Shown: in pieces, positions 24,519 through 33,595 of the stretch
How positions within the stretch are numbered: the stretch's first letter is position 1
Layout: every line of letters begins with the position of its first letter
Assembly (NCBI RefSeq): GCF_016863015.1
Contig: NZ_BOOB01000010.1
Coordinates: 1-64,000, forward strand
Source: Microbispora amethystogenes
GTDB lineage: Bacteria; Actinomycetota; Actinomycetes; Streptosporangiales; Streptosporangiaceae
DNA length: 64,000 bases
Reading direction: 5' to 3'
Notes under the pieces: model-generated
The model's input: only the letters and a program-made list of their open reading frames with translations
Database searches by the model: none
Told to the model about the DNA's origin: nothing
Made by a program: the position numbers and the translations under genes

Positions 24519-26159
24519 TCAGAGCGCTACCGGCGGGTGCCGCTCCAGCAGGGCGCGCTTGTCCGGTTTGCCGCTGGCCGCGACCGGCACGCCGGGCACC
24601 GTCGTGATCGTCCGGGGCACGCTGTCCGCACCGAGTTCGGCGCGGACCAGGGCGGTGAGGACGGCGGGGTCCGGCGCGCGGCCGGGCACGGGGACGACGA
24701 AGGCGTGGACGGCCTCCCCGGTCCGCTCGTCCGGCGCGCCGGTCACGTACGCCTCGGCCACGTCCGGGTGCCCGGCCAGCACCCGCTCGATGGGCCCGGC
24801 GTAGACGACGATCGCGTTGACGATGACGACGTCCCTGGTCCGGCCGGCCAGATAGAGCAGGCCCGCGTCGTCGAGGCGGCCGAGGTCGCGGGTGCGCAGC
24901 CAGCCGTCCCGCAGCACGTCGCGGGTCTCCTCCGGCTGTCCCCAGTAGCCCGTCATCAGGAAGGGGCTGCGCACGTGGACCTCACCCGTGCGTCCCGTCC
25001 CGACCGGGCGGCCCTCCTCGTCGCGCACGCTGATCTCGACGCTGGGGTGGGCACGGCCGACGGAGTCCGGCGCGCGGCCGAGGTCGCCGGGGTTGAGGAT
25101 CGTGATCATCCCGGCCTCGGTCGCGCCGTACCCCTGATAGACGACGGGACCGAGCCGGTCCGCCGCCTCCCGCATCCGGTGCGGGCTGATGGGCGATCCG
25201 GCGACCATCAGCATGCGCAGGCTGCCGACGTCGGCCCGCTCCTCGCGGAGCAGGTCGAGCATCTGGCACAGCCGGGGCGGAGTGACGATGGCGCTGGTGA
25301 TGCGGTGACGCTCGACCGCGTACGGGAACAGCGGCCGGCCGTCGTCCTCCGGGATGACCGCGGTGCCGCCGCCGAGCAGGCACGGCGCCAGGAAGTCCAG
25401 CACCACCTGGCTGGCCAGGGTGCCGAACAGCATGTGCCGCCCGAACCTGCCGGCGAAGCCGGGCTCGACCGACGACCAGACGCGGGGCCAGGACCAGTGC
25501 GCGCCGAGGCCGCGATAGCTGAGCACGCAGCCCTTCGGCTCGCCGGTGCTGCCGCTGGTGAAGGTCAGCAGGGCCACGTCGTCCGGACGCGCCGTGACGG
25601 CGGGGATCGGGCTGCCGCCTCCTCCGGGTGCGGCGAGGATGTCGACGGCGGCGGGCACACCGGCGAGGGGACCGAGCGACAGCACCGTGGCCGCCCCGGC
25701 CGCGCCCAGCACGTCCGGGGTCGCGGACGCCGGGTCGACGACCACCGCGTCGACTCCAGTGTCGACTCCAGTGTCCACTCCCGCCCCGACTCCCGCCCCG
25801 ACTCCCGGCCCGAGGACGTGCGCGAGCTGGCGGGGCGTGTATCCGGGCTTCACGGCCACGACGCGGCAGCCCAGCACGTGCGCGGCGATCTGGGCGGCGA
25901 ACGCCTCTGGCGTCACCCCGGTCCGTACGGCGACGCCCCGGCCGGGGCCGAGGCCCGCCTCCCGCATCGCCACGGCCATGCGCCCGATCAGGTCGAGCAG
26001 CTCACTCCGGGAGACGGTCCTGTCCCCCTGTTCGAAGGCCGGGCTACCGGGCGCGCTCCGCAGCGCGTCCAGGAGGACCTGCGGAAACACCCCGCCCTCT
26101 GCCTCGGTCTCGGTCTTGGCGGGCTCGGCGGGCAAGGGGGGTGCGACGGGATCGTGCAC
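24519..26159 (-). CDS. AMP-dependent acyl/aryl ligase
   Basis: A 546-residue member of the acyl-CoA synthetase/adenylation superfamily, which activates a carboxylic acid with ATP. Motifs: TFTSGSTGEPKGC (phosphate loop), QGYGATEAG (A5), TRDLGRLDDAGLLYLAGR (A7/A8) and PVAASGKPDKRALL with the catalytic Lys. No carrier domain is fused or nearby, so the product is a CoA thioester or a released adenylate. Around residue 120 a Gly-Val-rich tetrapeptide repeat, encoded by five 12-bp units, interrupts the N-domain. GTG 26159 has AAGGAG. It is the first gene of the operon and lies behind four 11-bp direct repeats. The gap to the monooxygenase gene is 64 bases. Confidence 0.9.
   Translation of the reverse strand: MHDPVAPPLPAEPAKTETEAEGGVFPQVLLDALRSAPGSPAFEQGDRTVSRSELLDLIGRMAVAMREAGLGPGRGVAVRTGVTPEAFAAQIAAHVLGCRVVAVKPGYTPRQLAHVLGPGVGAGVGAGVDTGVDTGVDAVVVDPASATPDVLGAAGAATVLSLGPLAGVPAAVDILAAPGGGGSPIPAVTARPDDVALLTFTSGSTGEPKGCVLSYRGLGAHWSWPRVWSSVEPGFAGRFGRHMLFGTLASQVVLDFLAPCLLGGGTAVIPEDDGRPLFPYAVERHRITSAIVTPPRLCQMLDLLREERADVGSLRMLMVAGSPISPHRMREAADRLGPVVYQGYGATEAGMITILNPGDLGRAPDSVGRAHPSVEISVRDEEGRPVGTGRTGEVHVRSPFLMTGYWGQPEETRDVLRDGWLRTRDLGRLDDAGLLYLAGRTRDVVIVNAIVVYAGPIERVLAGHPDVAEAYVTGAPDERTGEAVHAFVVPVPGRAPDPAVLTALVRAELGADSVPRTITTVPGVPVAASGKPDKRALLERHPPVAL
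25752..25811. repeat. five 12-bp tandem units inside the ligase gene
   Basis: Two copies of GACTCCAGTGTC (25752-25775) are followed by three related GACTCCCGCCCC-type units (25776-25811). They encode Gly-Val-Asp-Thr and Gly-Val-Gly-Ala on the minus strand and keep the frame. This looks like slippage-driven expansion of a surface loop. Confidence 0.8.
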
Positions 26160-26269
26160 GTCCGGCTCCTTCGTCTCGCGGGCGCCCTGCCGCGGCGACG
26201 ACGCCGTCGGCCGCGGCGCGGGTGCCGGTGCGCCACCGGCCTCACGCCCGCCGACGGTAGGAGGCGCAC

Positions 26270-26313
26270 ATCAGAGCCGCATCAGAGCCGAACCAGAGCC
26301 GAATCAGAGCGCC
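26270..26313 (-). promoter_or_regulatory. four 11-bp direct repeats upstream of the oxidative operon
   Basis: ATCAGAGCCGC, ATCAGAGCCGA, ACCAGAGCCGA and ATCAGAGCGCC follow each other without gaps (26270, 26281, 26292, 26303). On the minus strand each reads TCGGCTC plus four bases. Heptamers at 11-base spacing are the layout bound by SARP-type and some OmpR-type activators. A -10-like TACCGT lies 14 bases past the last heptamer in the direction of the ligase gene. Confidence 0.65.
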
Positions 26314-26415
26314 TCGTTCCGGGTCCGCGGCGGTCGCGATCACTCCGAGGCCCGTGGAAGGCCGTTCGCGGAAATCGGGGTGCGGCGAGGCGCAGGGTCT
26401 TGTCAGGATCGGCGC

Positions 26416-27057
26416 ATGCGACACTGGCCGCTCTTCGCGCTCAGGGTGACGACTCCCCGGCTGGAACTCCGGCTGCCGACCCTGGACGACCTCGACGCGC
26501 TCGCCGACCGCGCGGCGGAGGGCGTCCACGAGCCCGGGGGGATGCCGTTCGGCGTGCCGTGGACGGACGCCCCGCCGGACGAGCGCGCCCGCTCGACCGT
26601 CCAGATTCACTTCCGGCAGTGGGGCACCTGGTCGCCCGACAACTGGAGTTGCAGCTTCGTCGTCGCCTGGGAGGGCCAGATCGTCGGCACGCAGGGGATG
26701 GCGGGCCGCGACTTCGCGTACACCGGGGAGATCTCCACCGGTTCCTGGCTGGGCCTGCGCTTCCAGGACAAGGGCATCGGCACCGAGATGCGCGCCGCCG
26801 TCCTGCACCTCGCGTTCGCCGGGCTCGGGGCGCGCCACGCGACGTCGTCCGCCTTCGTCGACAACCCGCGGTCGCTCGCCGTGTCGCGCAAGCTCGGCTA
26901 CCGCGACGACGGCATCGAGGTGCACCGGCGCCGGGACGGGGCGGCTCAGCAGCAGCGGGTGCGGCTGGCCCGCGAGGACTGGACGGCCCGGGCGGGGTTC
27001 GAGATCCACGGCCTCGACCCCTGCCTGCCCCTGTTCGGCCTCCCCCCGCGCGCTTAG
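26416..27057 (+). CDS. GNAT-family N-acetyltransferase
   Basis: A 213-residue acetyltransferase of the RimJ/RimL type. It starts TPRLELRLPTLDDLDALADRA, has the acetyl-CoA loop in WLGLRFQDKGIGTEMRAAVL and the usual NPRSLAVSRKLGYRDDG near the end. It probably acetylates an amino group of a protein or small molecule; the target is unknown. The ATG at 26416 gives the normal N-terminus. It is divergent from the ligase operon and its stop overlaps the convergent DUF2000 gene by four bases. There is no clear functional link to either. Confidence 0.9.
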   Translation: MRHWPLFALRVTTPRLELRLPTLDDLDALADRAAEGVHEPGGMPFGVPWTDAPPDERARSTVQIHFRQWGTWSPDNWSCSFVVAWEGQIVGTQGMAGRDFAYTGEISTGSWLGLRFQDKGIGTEMRAAVLHLAFAGLGARHATSSAFVDNPRSLAVSRKLGYRDDGIEVHRRRDGAAQQQRVRLAREDWTARAGFEIHGLDPCLPLFGLPPRA

Positions 27058-27464
27058 GCGTGCAGGGCGAGCCCCTTGAGCGTCTTGTCGACGGCGTTCC
27101 TGGGTCCGTACACGGCCAGGCCGACGAGTGACATCTCCCCGGCCGTCACGGCCCGTACGGCGGCGCGGTTGTCCGCGTCGTTGCCGGTCTTGAACATCTC
27201 CTCGATGTAGACGGCGACGTCGAGCCCCCGTTCGACGGCGCGGTCGCGCACCCGGGCCAGCTCCGCCGCGTCCGCCGCGTAGACGAGGACGGGCTGGCGG
27301 AACATGGGCAGGTAGGAGGTGCCCGAGCCGTCCTCGTACGGCTCGCCGATCACCTCGGGGACTCCCCCGGCGACCGCGCTCGCCAGGAACGCCGTCACGT
27401 TGAGCTTCTGCCAGTCGGCCAGGTCCCCGCGCACGACTATGCCGATCTTGGTGGTGAAACGCAT
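27054..27464 (-). CDS. DUF2000 family protein
   Basis: A 136-residue cytosolic protein. It matches what I know of DUF2000: KIGIVVRGDLADWQKLNVTAFLAS at the N-terminus and a C-terminal GLAVYGPRNAVDKTLKGLALHA. The fold resembles peptidyl-tRNA hydrolase 2-like proteins, but no activity is established. It ends inside the stop of the convergent acetyltransferase gene and has 110 bases of non-coding DNA upstream before the next minus-strand gene. Confidence 0.85.
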   Translation of the reverse strand: MRFTTKIGIVVRGDLADWQKLNVTAFLASAVAGGVPEVIGEPYEDGSGTSYLPMFRQPVLVYAADAAELARVRDRAVERGLDVAVYIEEMFKTGNDADNRAAVRAVTAGEMSLVGLAVYGPRNAVDKTLKGLALHA

Positions 27465-27574
27465 GGGTCCAGGCTGGCCGGGACCGCGACACCGGGTCTT
27501 GTACGCTCGTGCGCCGCGCTGGTTCGTCCGCTGCTACGGCATCAGCCCGGGGGAGTACCGCGCGGCGGGGCCGG

Positions 27575-28036
27575 TCAGGCCAGGCGCGGCGGGAACCCGC
27601 CAGTGGCCACCGGACCCCAGGAGATCGGGGTGATCCGCAGCAGCGACTTGCCCTGCCGGACCATCGCCGCGCGATACTCCTCCCAGTCGGGGTGCTCACC
27701 CGAGATCGACCGGTAGTACTCGACCAGCGGCTCAAGGGCGTCGGGCAGGTCGAGCACCTCGGCGGCGCCGTCCACCTGCACCCACGGCCCGTCGAAGTCG
27801 TCCGACAGCACGACCACGCTGACGCGGGGGTCGCGGCGGGCGTTGCGGGTCTTGGCCCGCTCGGGATACGTCGAGACGACGATGCGCCCCTCGGGGTCGA
27901 CGCCGCAGGACACCGGGGACGCCTGCGGCCCGCCGCCGCTTCTCGTCGTGATCAGGATGGCCTTGTGGCGGTCACGGACGAAGTCGAGCAGTTGTTCACG
28001 GGAGACGGTCTCGGCGGTCGCGATCCTGGGACTCAT
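27575..28036 (-). CDS. PPOX-class F420-dependent oxidoreductase
   Basis: A 153-residue split-barrel protein of the pyridoxamine oxidase-like superfamily. LLDFVRDRHKAILITTRSGGGPQASPVSCGVDPEGRIVVSTYPERAKTRNARRDPRVSVVV contains the cofactor-binding pattern of actinobacterial F420-dependent members (S.YPERAKTRNARRDPR). FMN cannot be excluded. It lies 54 bases downstream of the large LuxR regulator on the same strand and could be co-transcribed. Confidence 0.85.
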   Translation of the reverse strand: MSPRIATAETVSREQLLDFVRDRHKAILITTRSGGGPQASPVSCGVDPEGRIVVSTYPERAKTRNARRDPRVSVVVLSDDFDGPWVQVDGAAEVLDLPDALEPLVEYYRSISGEHPDWEEYRAAMVRQGKSLLRITPISWGPVATGGFPPRLA

Positions 28037-28090
28037 GACGCAACTCTAGTAACCGGCCCCCGCCTCGACGGGACCCGGATGAACCCGTCC

Positions 28091-30298
28091 TCAGACGGCC
28101 GTCCTCCCGTTGACCCAGGCAGCGACCTGGACCCGTGAACTGAACCCCAGCTTGTCGAGGATGTGCTCGATGTGGCCCTCGGCGGTGCGCTGCGAGATGA
28201 CCAGCCTGCCCGCGATGTCCTTATTGCTCAGGCCTTCCGCCACCAGCCGCGCGATCTCGGTCTCCCTGCGGGTCAGCGGCCCGATCTTCCCGGGCGCCTG
28301 GGCGGCGGGCAGCCTGTCCGTCAGGGCGTACGCGACCGCCTCGCCCGGCGGCATGGCCGCGCCCCGGGCGAGCGTGGCCCGGAAAGCGGCCTCGCCGAGC
28401 CCCGTACGGACGGCCGCCACGCACGCGTCGCGGAAGCGGCTCAGGTAGCCGAACTCCCCCATCCGCGACCCGGCGGCCGCCCAGACGGCATCGGCCGCGC
28501 CGAGCAGCCGGGCCGCCCGCTCGTGGTCGCGCGCTCCCGCCGCGAACCAGGCGCGGGCCTCCAGGTTCACGCCCAGGCCGAGCCGGTCGTCCAGCAGGGC
28601 GCTGTGCCGCAGGCTCTCGTCGCCGTGCTCCACGGCCGCCCGCGTGTCGCCCCGGCGCCAGGCGGAGATCGACAGCGCGAGCAACGCGTACGCCCGGTGC
28701 CGGCCCTCGCCGTACAGGTCGCACAGGGCCACGCACTCCTCGGCGAGGTCGCGGGCCGCGGCGCGGCCGAGGGACGCGTGCGCCAGGGCGAGCCGGCTGA
28801 GGGCGAGCGCGAGGCCGACAGGGTCGCCGACGGCGCGGTGGGCCCGTACGGCCTCCTCGTACCACCGCATGCCGGTGCGCAGGTCACCCCCGCGGACGGC
28901 GGTCATGCCGGTGAGGAACGCGACGTGGCCGCGGATCCCGCGCAGGCCGAGCCGTCCGGCGATCGTCCCGGCCTCCTCCAGCCGGGCGGTCGCGGTGGCG
29001 CGGTCCCCGGCGAGCAGGGCGATCCAGGCCCCCGCCCACAGGCCGTGGGCGCGCGCCTCCCCCGGATCCGTCTGGGCGGCCAGGCCCCGGTCGAACCAGC
29101 CCGCCCCCTCCGGCAGGTGGTGACCGCTCCAGTGGTACAGCAGCTCCGCGATCATCGTCAGGGCCGTCTCGGCCCCTCCCGGCTCGCGCAGCGACCAGTC
29201 CAGCGCCGTACGCAGGTCGGCGTGCTCGCGCCGGAGACGCTCCGTCCAGGACCTCTGCGCTACGCCGGAGGGCTCCGCCCAGGCCCGCGAGGTGATCCGG
29301 CGGTAGTAGTCGCGGTGCCGCCGGCGCAACGCCGCCTCCTCGCCGGACGCCGCCAGCAGCGCACGGCCGAACGCCCGGACCGTGTCCTGGAGGTGGTAGC
29401 GGACCACGCCGTCGTGTTCACAGGGGCGCAGGACCGACGCGCCCACCAGACCGGCGACCAGCGCGGGCACGTCCTCCCGGGCGATGCCGTCCCCGGCGCA
29501 CACGTGCTCGGCCGCCTCCAGGTCCACGCCACCGCTGAAGACGGAGACCCGCCGCCACAGCAGCCGTTCCCCGGGTGTGCACAGGTCGTGGCTCCACTCG
29601 AACAGCGCCTGCGGCACGCGCCCGTGCCGGAGCCGGTCGTCCAGCCCCCGCAGCACCTGCCGCGCTGTCAGGTCGCGCAGCCGTACGGCGGTCATCTCGA
29701 TCGCCAGGGGCAGCCCGCCGAGGCGGCGGCAGATCTCGGCCGTCTCGGGCCCTGCGCCCTCGAACCCCGGCGCGACGGCGGCGGCGCGATCCGCGAACAG
29801 CCGCACCGCGTCCGGCTCCGGGAGCGGGGCGAGTTCGACGACCCGCTCGCCCGGAAGGCCGAGCGGCCGCCTGCCGGTGGCCAGGACCCGCAGCTCGGGA
29901 AGCGCGCGGACCAGCGTGTCCACGAACGGCGCGCACCCGGGAAGGAGGTGCTCGCAGTTGTCGAGCACGACCAGGGCCGGCCCGCCGCGCAGCCTGTCGA
30001 TCACCGCCTCCAGCGGCGGCCTGGCCGAGTGACCCGCGACCGGCAGGGCGTCGCCCACGGCGTGCGCCAGCAGCGCGGGGTCCTCCAGGGCGGCGAGCTC
30101 GGCCAGCCGGACGCCGCCGGGGAAGCTCCCGCCGGCCTCCTCGGCCGCCCGCAGGGCGAGGCGGGTCTTGCCGACGCCGCCCACGCCCACCACGGTGACC
30201 ACGCGGGCGGTCCCCAGCAGGCGCCCGATCTCGGCCAGCTCGGGCCCGCGCCCGACGAAGCTCGCGCCTCCCGGTCCCCCAGCGGTCATGACGCCCAT
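28091..30298 (-). CDS. large ATPase-containing LuxR-family regulator
   Basis: A 735-residue regulator. The N-terminal NTPase has a P-loop VGVGGVGKTRLAL, a Walker B LVVLDNCEHLL and the helical CRRLGGLPLAIE motif typical of NB-ARC/AfsR-like ATPases. The middle 350 residues are helical, with Ala/Leu-rich TPR-like repeats. The C-terminal LuxR HTH is LTRRETEIARLVAEGLSNKDIAGRLVISQRTAEGHIEHIL. It probably needs ATP binding plus an unknown effector to activate transcription. ATG 30298 and ATG 30289 are both possible starts. Its target is not shown by the context; the oxidative operon 2 kb downstream is one option. Confidence 0.92.
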   Translation of the reverse strand: MGVMTAGGPGGASFVGRGPELAEIGRLLGTARVVTVVGVGGVGKTRLALRAAEEAGGSFPGGVRLAELAALEDPALLAHAVGDALPVAGHSARPPLEAVIDRLRGGPALVVLDNCEHLLPGCAPFVDTLVRALPELRVLATGRRPLGLPGERVVELAPLPEPDAVRLFADRAAAVAPGFEGAGPETAEICRRLGGLPLAIEMTAVRLRDLTARQVLRGLDDRLRHGRVPQALFEWSHDLCTPGERLLWRRVSVFSGGVDLEAAEHVCAGDGIAREDVPALVAGLVGASVLRPCEHDGVVRYHLQDTVRAFGRALLAASGEEAALRRRHRDYYRRITSRAWAEPSGVAQRSWTERLRREHADLRTALDWSLREPGGAETALTMIAELLYHWSGHHLPEGAGWFDRGLAAQTDPGEARAHGLWAGAWIALLAGDRATATARLEEAGTIAGRLGLRGIRGHVAFLTGMTAVRGGDLRTGMRWYEEAVRAHRAVGDPVGLALALSRLALAHASLGRAAARDLAEECVALCDLYGEGRHRAYALLALSISAWRRGDTRAAVEHGDESLRHSALLDDRLGLGVNLEARAWFAAGARDHERAARLLGAADAVWAAAGSRMGEFGYLSRFRDACVAAVRTGLGEAAFRATLARGAAMPPGEAVAYALTDRLPAAQAPGKIGPLTRRETEIARLVAEGLSNKDIAGRLVISQRTAEGHIEHILDKLGFSSRVQVAAWVNGRTAV

Positions 30299-30379
30299 GC
30301 CGCCCCCGTCGTCCGTACGCCAGTGGCCTCTACCAGCGTACTTTCCCCGCTCGGCCGGAGAGGTGGGCGCGGCCGTCGC

Positions 30380-30607
30380 TCAGGCGGAGCCCATCCGCCG
30401 CAGGATCTGCTCGCGCCTGACCTGCAGGTCGTCGATCAGCGCCTCCAGCTGTTCGACGTTGGTCAGCAGGGTGGCCCGCTCGGCCATGTCGGTCGGCGCG
30501 TCCCAGCTCTGCCCGATCTCCTCGCGCATCTGCGCGCTCTCCTTGCGCATGCGCTCGATCTGCGCGTCCAGCTCCTCAAGCTCCTTCTTGAGCTCCGGAT
30601 CACCCAT
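30380..30607 (-). CDS. small coiled-coil hypothetical protein
   Basis: A 75-residue, strongly helical and charged protein (MGDPELKKELEELDAQIERM, then LLTNVEQLEALIDDLQVRREQ) with two heptad-rich segments separated by a WDAP turn. No enzyme motif is present. It may form an antiparallel hairpin or bind a partner protein. ATG 30607 gives a clean start, though the ribosome site is weak; a GTG at 30631 adds eight residues. It is between the LuxR and Nudix genes on the same strand. Function unknown. Confidence 0.7.
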   Translation of the reverse strand: MGDPELKKELEELDAQIERMRKESAQMREEIGQSWDAPTDMAERATLLTNVEQLEALIDDLQVRREQILRRMGSA

Positions 30608-30679
30608 GCCACACCGTCCCGCTTCCGTCACTCGCGCTCGTCGTTCCGTTCGCCCACCCCATTTCCACGCGGAGGAGAA

Positions 30680-31153
30680 CTATTCGAGGACGGAGCCGCA
30701 GAGGTACTCGGTCGTGCCGTGCTCCCGCGCCCGCTCCGCGGCGGTCAGCCGGGCCAGCAGGTACGCCGGGAGGAGAGGGGCGGCCTGCTCGGCGGTGAAG
30801 AATCCGTAGTCCTCCAGCTCCTCCTCCTGGAGCACCATGCCGGCGCCGTCCTCCACGACCCCGCAGTCGAACAGGAAGTGGACCAGCGGAACCGGCCGGT
30901 CGTCGAGCGGCGGCACCCAGTGGACGACGAGCAGGCGGCCCACCGGCCGGACCAGGCTCAGCTCCTCGGCCAGCTCCCGGCGGCAGGCCTCCTCGGGCGA
31001 CTCGCCCTCGTCGACGTGCCCGCCCGGCCAGCCCCAGTGGTCGCGGTAGCCCGGCTTGACGAGCAGGACCCGGCCCGAGGGATCGGTGACGAACCCGGCC
31101 GCCGCGGCGGCCACCTTGAACAGGCCCGCGTAGAAGGCCTCCGCCGGTATCAC
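30680..31153 (-). CDS. Nudix hydrolase
   Basis: A 157-residue pyrophosphohydrolase. The Nudix box is GGHVDEGESPEEACRRELAEELSL, with the metal-binding REL-EE core intact and Ser where the last Gly of the consensus usually is. It has a typical N-terminal strand AAAAGFVTDPSGRVLLVKPGY. The substrate cannot be read from the sequence. It is divergent from the MMPL transporter with a 174-base gap and may start a minus-strand transcription unit with the coiled-coil gene. Confidence 0.9.
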   Translation of the reverse strand: MIPAEAFYAGLFKVAAAAAGFVTDPSGRVLLVKPGYRDHWGWPGGHVDEGESPEEACRRELAEELSLVRPVGRLLVVHWVPPLDDRPVPLVHFLFDCGVVEDGAGMVLQEEELEDYGFFTAEQAAPLLPAYLLARLTAAERAREHGTTEYLCGSVLE

Positions 31154-31327
31154 CGCAGTTCCGATCGCATGTCCCTGAGCCTAGTCGGGGACGTCCCCTA
31201 GATCGTGGGGAGGAGGAACGTACGCCCCTGGCAGTACGCGCGATCTGGTCTGCGCGCCCGATGTACCGCCCTTGATCGACTTCTACCGTCGAGACAGACG
31301 TGAAGAGGTCCGTGAAAAGGGGAGGTC

Positions 31328-33580
31328 ATGAGAGGCCGCAGGAACATCGCCGCCGCCATCGGTGGCTGGAGCGCGCGCCACCGCTGGGCGGCGCTGCTCA
31401 TCTGGATCGCGTTCGTCGCCCTGGCGACGGTCGCGGGCAACGCCGCCGGCACGGTGGAGATGCGCGGCTACGAATCCGCGAACGGCGACTCCCGCCAGGC
31501 GGAGCAGATCCTCGACGGCGCGGGGTTCAAGAACGTGGCCGGCGAGATCGTGCTGGTCCAGTCGCGTACGGGGACGCTGACCATCGCCGACCCGGCCTTC
31601 CGCCGGGCGGTCGAGGACGTCAGGAAGGCCGTCGAGGCCACCGGCCAGGTCGAGCACGTGCGCACGCCGTACGACAAGGAACCCTCGCCGGTGACGCAGG
31701 ACCGGCGGACGACGCTGGTGCAGTTCGACATGAAGGGCGACGGCGGCACGGCGGAGGAGCGGATCCAGCCGGTGCTCGACGCGGTGGCCCGGGTGCAGGG
31801 GGCGCATCCGGACCTGCGCGTGGAGGAGGCCGGATCGGCCAGCGCGGACAAGCTGATCGGTGAGGCGATCGACAAGGACTTCGTCCGTGCCGAGCAGCTT
31901 TCACTGCCCATCACGATCGGGATCCTGCTCGCCGCGTTCGGCGCGCTGCTGGCGGCGATCGTGCCGGTCGCGCTCGCGATGACCGCGATCTTCGCCGCTA
32001 CGGGCCTGCTGGCCTTCACCAGCCACCTCCTGCACGTCGACTCCGCCACGAGCAACGTCATGCTGCTCATCGGCCTCGCCGTCGGGGTGGACTACTCGCT
32101 CTTCTACATCATGCGCGAACGGGAGGAGCGGGCCAGGGGCCGGAGCAAGAAGCGGGCCATCGAGATCGCGGCGGCCACCTCGGGACGCGCCGTGCTGATC
32201 TCCGGCATCACCGTCATCGTCGCCATGGCGGGCATGTTCCTCACCGGCAACGGCGTCTTCATGGGCTTCGCCGAGGGCACGATCCTCGTGGTGCTCACGG
32301 CCGTCGTCGGCTCGCTGACGGTCCTGCCCGCCCTGCTCTCGCTGATCGGCGACAAGATCGACGCCCGGCTGGTCCACGGCGCCGTACGGGTCGTCACCGG
32401 CGGCCGGGTGACCTGGCGCCGGATCCTCGGCGTGCGCGGCGGCGAGAGCCGGGTCTGGGGGGCGGTCATGCGGCCGGTGCTGCGCCACCCGCTCGTCTCG
32501 GTGCTCCTCGCCGGCGGCCTGCTCGTGGGCCTCGCGATCCCCGCCTTCCAGCTGAAGACCGGCACGCAGACCATCGACGACCTGCAGGGTGACTACCAGA
32601 TCGCCGAGACGTTCAAGCGGATCGACAAGGCGTTCCCCGGCGGCAACGAGCCCGCGGTCGTCGTGGTCGAGGCCGCCGACGTGACGACGCCCGCGTTCAC
32701 CGCGAAGATCGAGGACTTCAAGCGGCGGGCCCTCGCCACCGGTGAGGCCAACGAGCCCTTCGCCGTCGCCGTCAACCCCGCGAAGACCGTGGCGAAGATC
32801 AGTATCGGCATCAAGGGCACCGGCGCGGACGAGGTGTCCGAGCACGCGATCCGCACGCTGCGCGACGAGGTCGTGCCGGCCGCCCTCCCCGGCGCGCACG
32901 TCACCGGCAACACCGCGGGCTCGATGGACTTCAACGAGCAACTCGGCCGCAGGATCCCGCTGGTGTTCGCGTTCGTGCTGCTGCTGGCCTTCGTGCTGCT
33001 GCTGGTGTCGTTCCGCTCGCTGGTCGTGGCGGTCAAGGCCATCGCGCTCAACCTGCTGTCCGTCGCCGCGGCGTACGGCGTGCTCGTGCTGGTCTTCCAG
33101 AAGGGGTACGGCGAGAGCCTGCTGGGCTTCCACTCGACCGGGGCGATCACCAACTGGCTGCCGTTGTTCCTGTTCGTGATCCTCTTCGGGCTGTCGATGG
33201 ACTACCACGTGTTCATCCTCAGCCGGATCAGGGAGGCGTACGACAAGGGCATGAGCACCGAGGACGCCGTGGCGTTCGGGATCAGGAGCACGGCGGCCGT
33301 CGTGACGAGCGCCGCGCTCATCATGGTGGCGGTGTTCTCGACCTTCGCCACGCTGTCGCTGCTGACGTTCATGCAGATGGGCATCGGCCTCGCGGTGGCG
33401 GTCCTGATCGACGCGACGATCGTCCGGGCGGTGCTGCTGCCGGCCACGATGAAGCTGCTCGGCGACTGGAACTGGTATCTGCCGCGCTGGCTCGGCTGGC
33501 TCCCTCGGCTTTCGCACGGGGACGACGCGGCCGAGGAGGCCCCGGAGACTCCCGAGGAGCGGGTCCCCGCCCTCGTCTGA
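31328..33580 (+). CDS. MMPL-family RND transporter
   Basis: A 750-residue proton-driven transporter with 12 helices: one near the N-terminus, then two clusters of five and six helices separated by an extracytoplasmic loop (about 390-560). Typical motifs are VGVDYSLFYIMREREERA in the first half and FGLSMDYHVFILSRIREAYD in the second, holding the proton-relay Asp-Tyr pairs. MmpL proteins export lipids or siderophores, or detoxify; which applies here is unknown. The ATG at 31328 follows AGGGGAGGTC. A terminator hairpin lies just behind the stop. Confidence 0.93.
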   Translation: MRGRRNIAAAIGGWSARHRWAALLIWIAFVALATVAGNAAGTVEMRGYESANGDSRQAEQILDGAGFKNVAGEIVLVQSRTGTLTIADPAFRRAVEDVRKAVEATGQVEHVRTPYDKEPSPVTQDRRTTLVQFDMKGDGGTAEERIQPVLDAVARVQGAHPDLRVEEAGSASADKLIGEAIDKDFVRAEQLSLPITIGILLAAFGALLAAIVPVALAMTAIFAATGLLAFTSHLLHVDSATSNVMLLIGLAVGVDYSLFYIMREREERARGRSKKRAIEIAAATSGRAVLISGITVIVAMAGMFLTGNGVFMGFAEGTILVVLTAVVGSLTVLPALLSLIGDKIDARLVHGAVRVVTGGRVTWRRILGVRGGESRVWGAVMRPVLRHPLVSVLLAGGLLVGLAIPAFQLKTGTQTIDDLQGDYQIAETFKRIDKAFPGGNEPAVVVVEAADVTTPAFTAKIEDFKRRALATGEANEPFAVAVNPAKTVAKISIGIKGTGADEVSEHAIRTLRDEVVPAALPGAHVTGNTAGSMDFNEQLGRRIPLVFAFVLLLAFVLLLVSFRSLVVAVKAIALNLLSVAAAYGVLVLVFQKGYGESLLGFHSTGAITNWLPLFLFVILFGLSMDYHVFILSRIREAYDKGMSTEDAVAFGIRSTAAVVTSAALIMVAVFSTFATLSLLTFMQMGIGLAVAVLIDATIVRAVLLPATMKLLGDWNWYLPRWLGWLPRLSHGDDAAEEAPETPEERVPALV

Positions 33581-33595
33581 CCCACGCGAAGCCCG

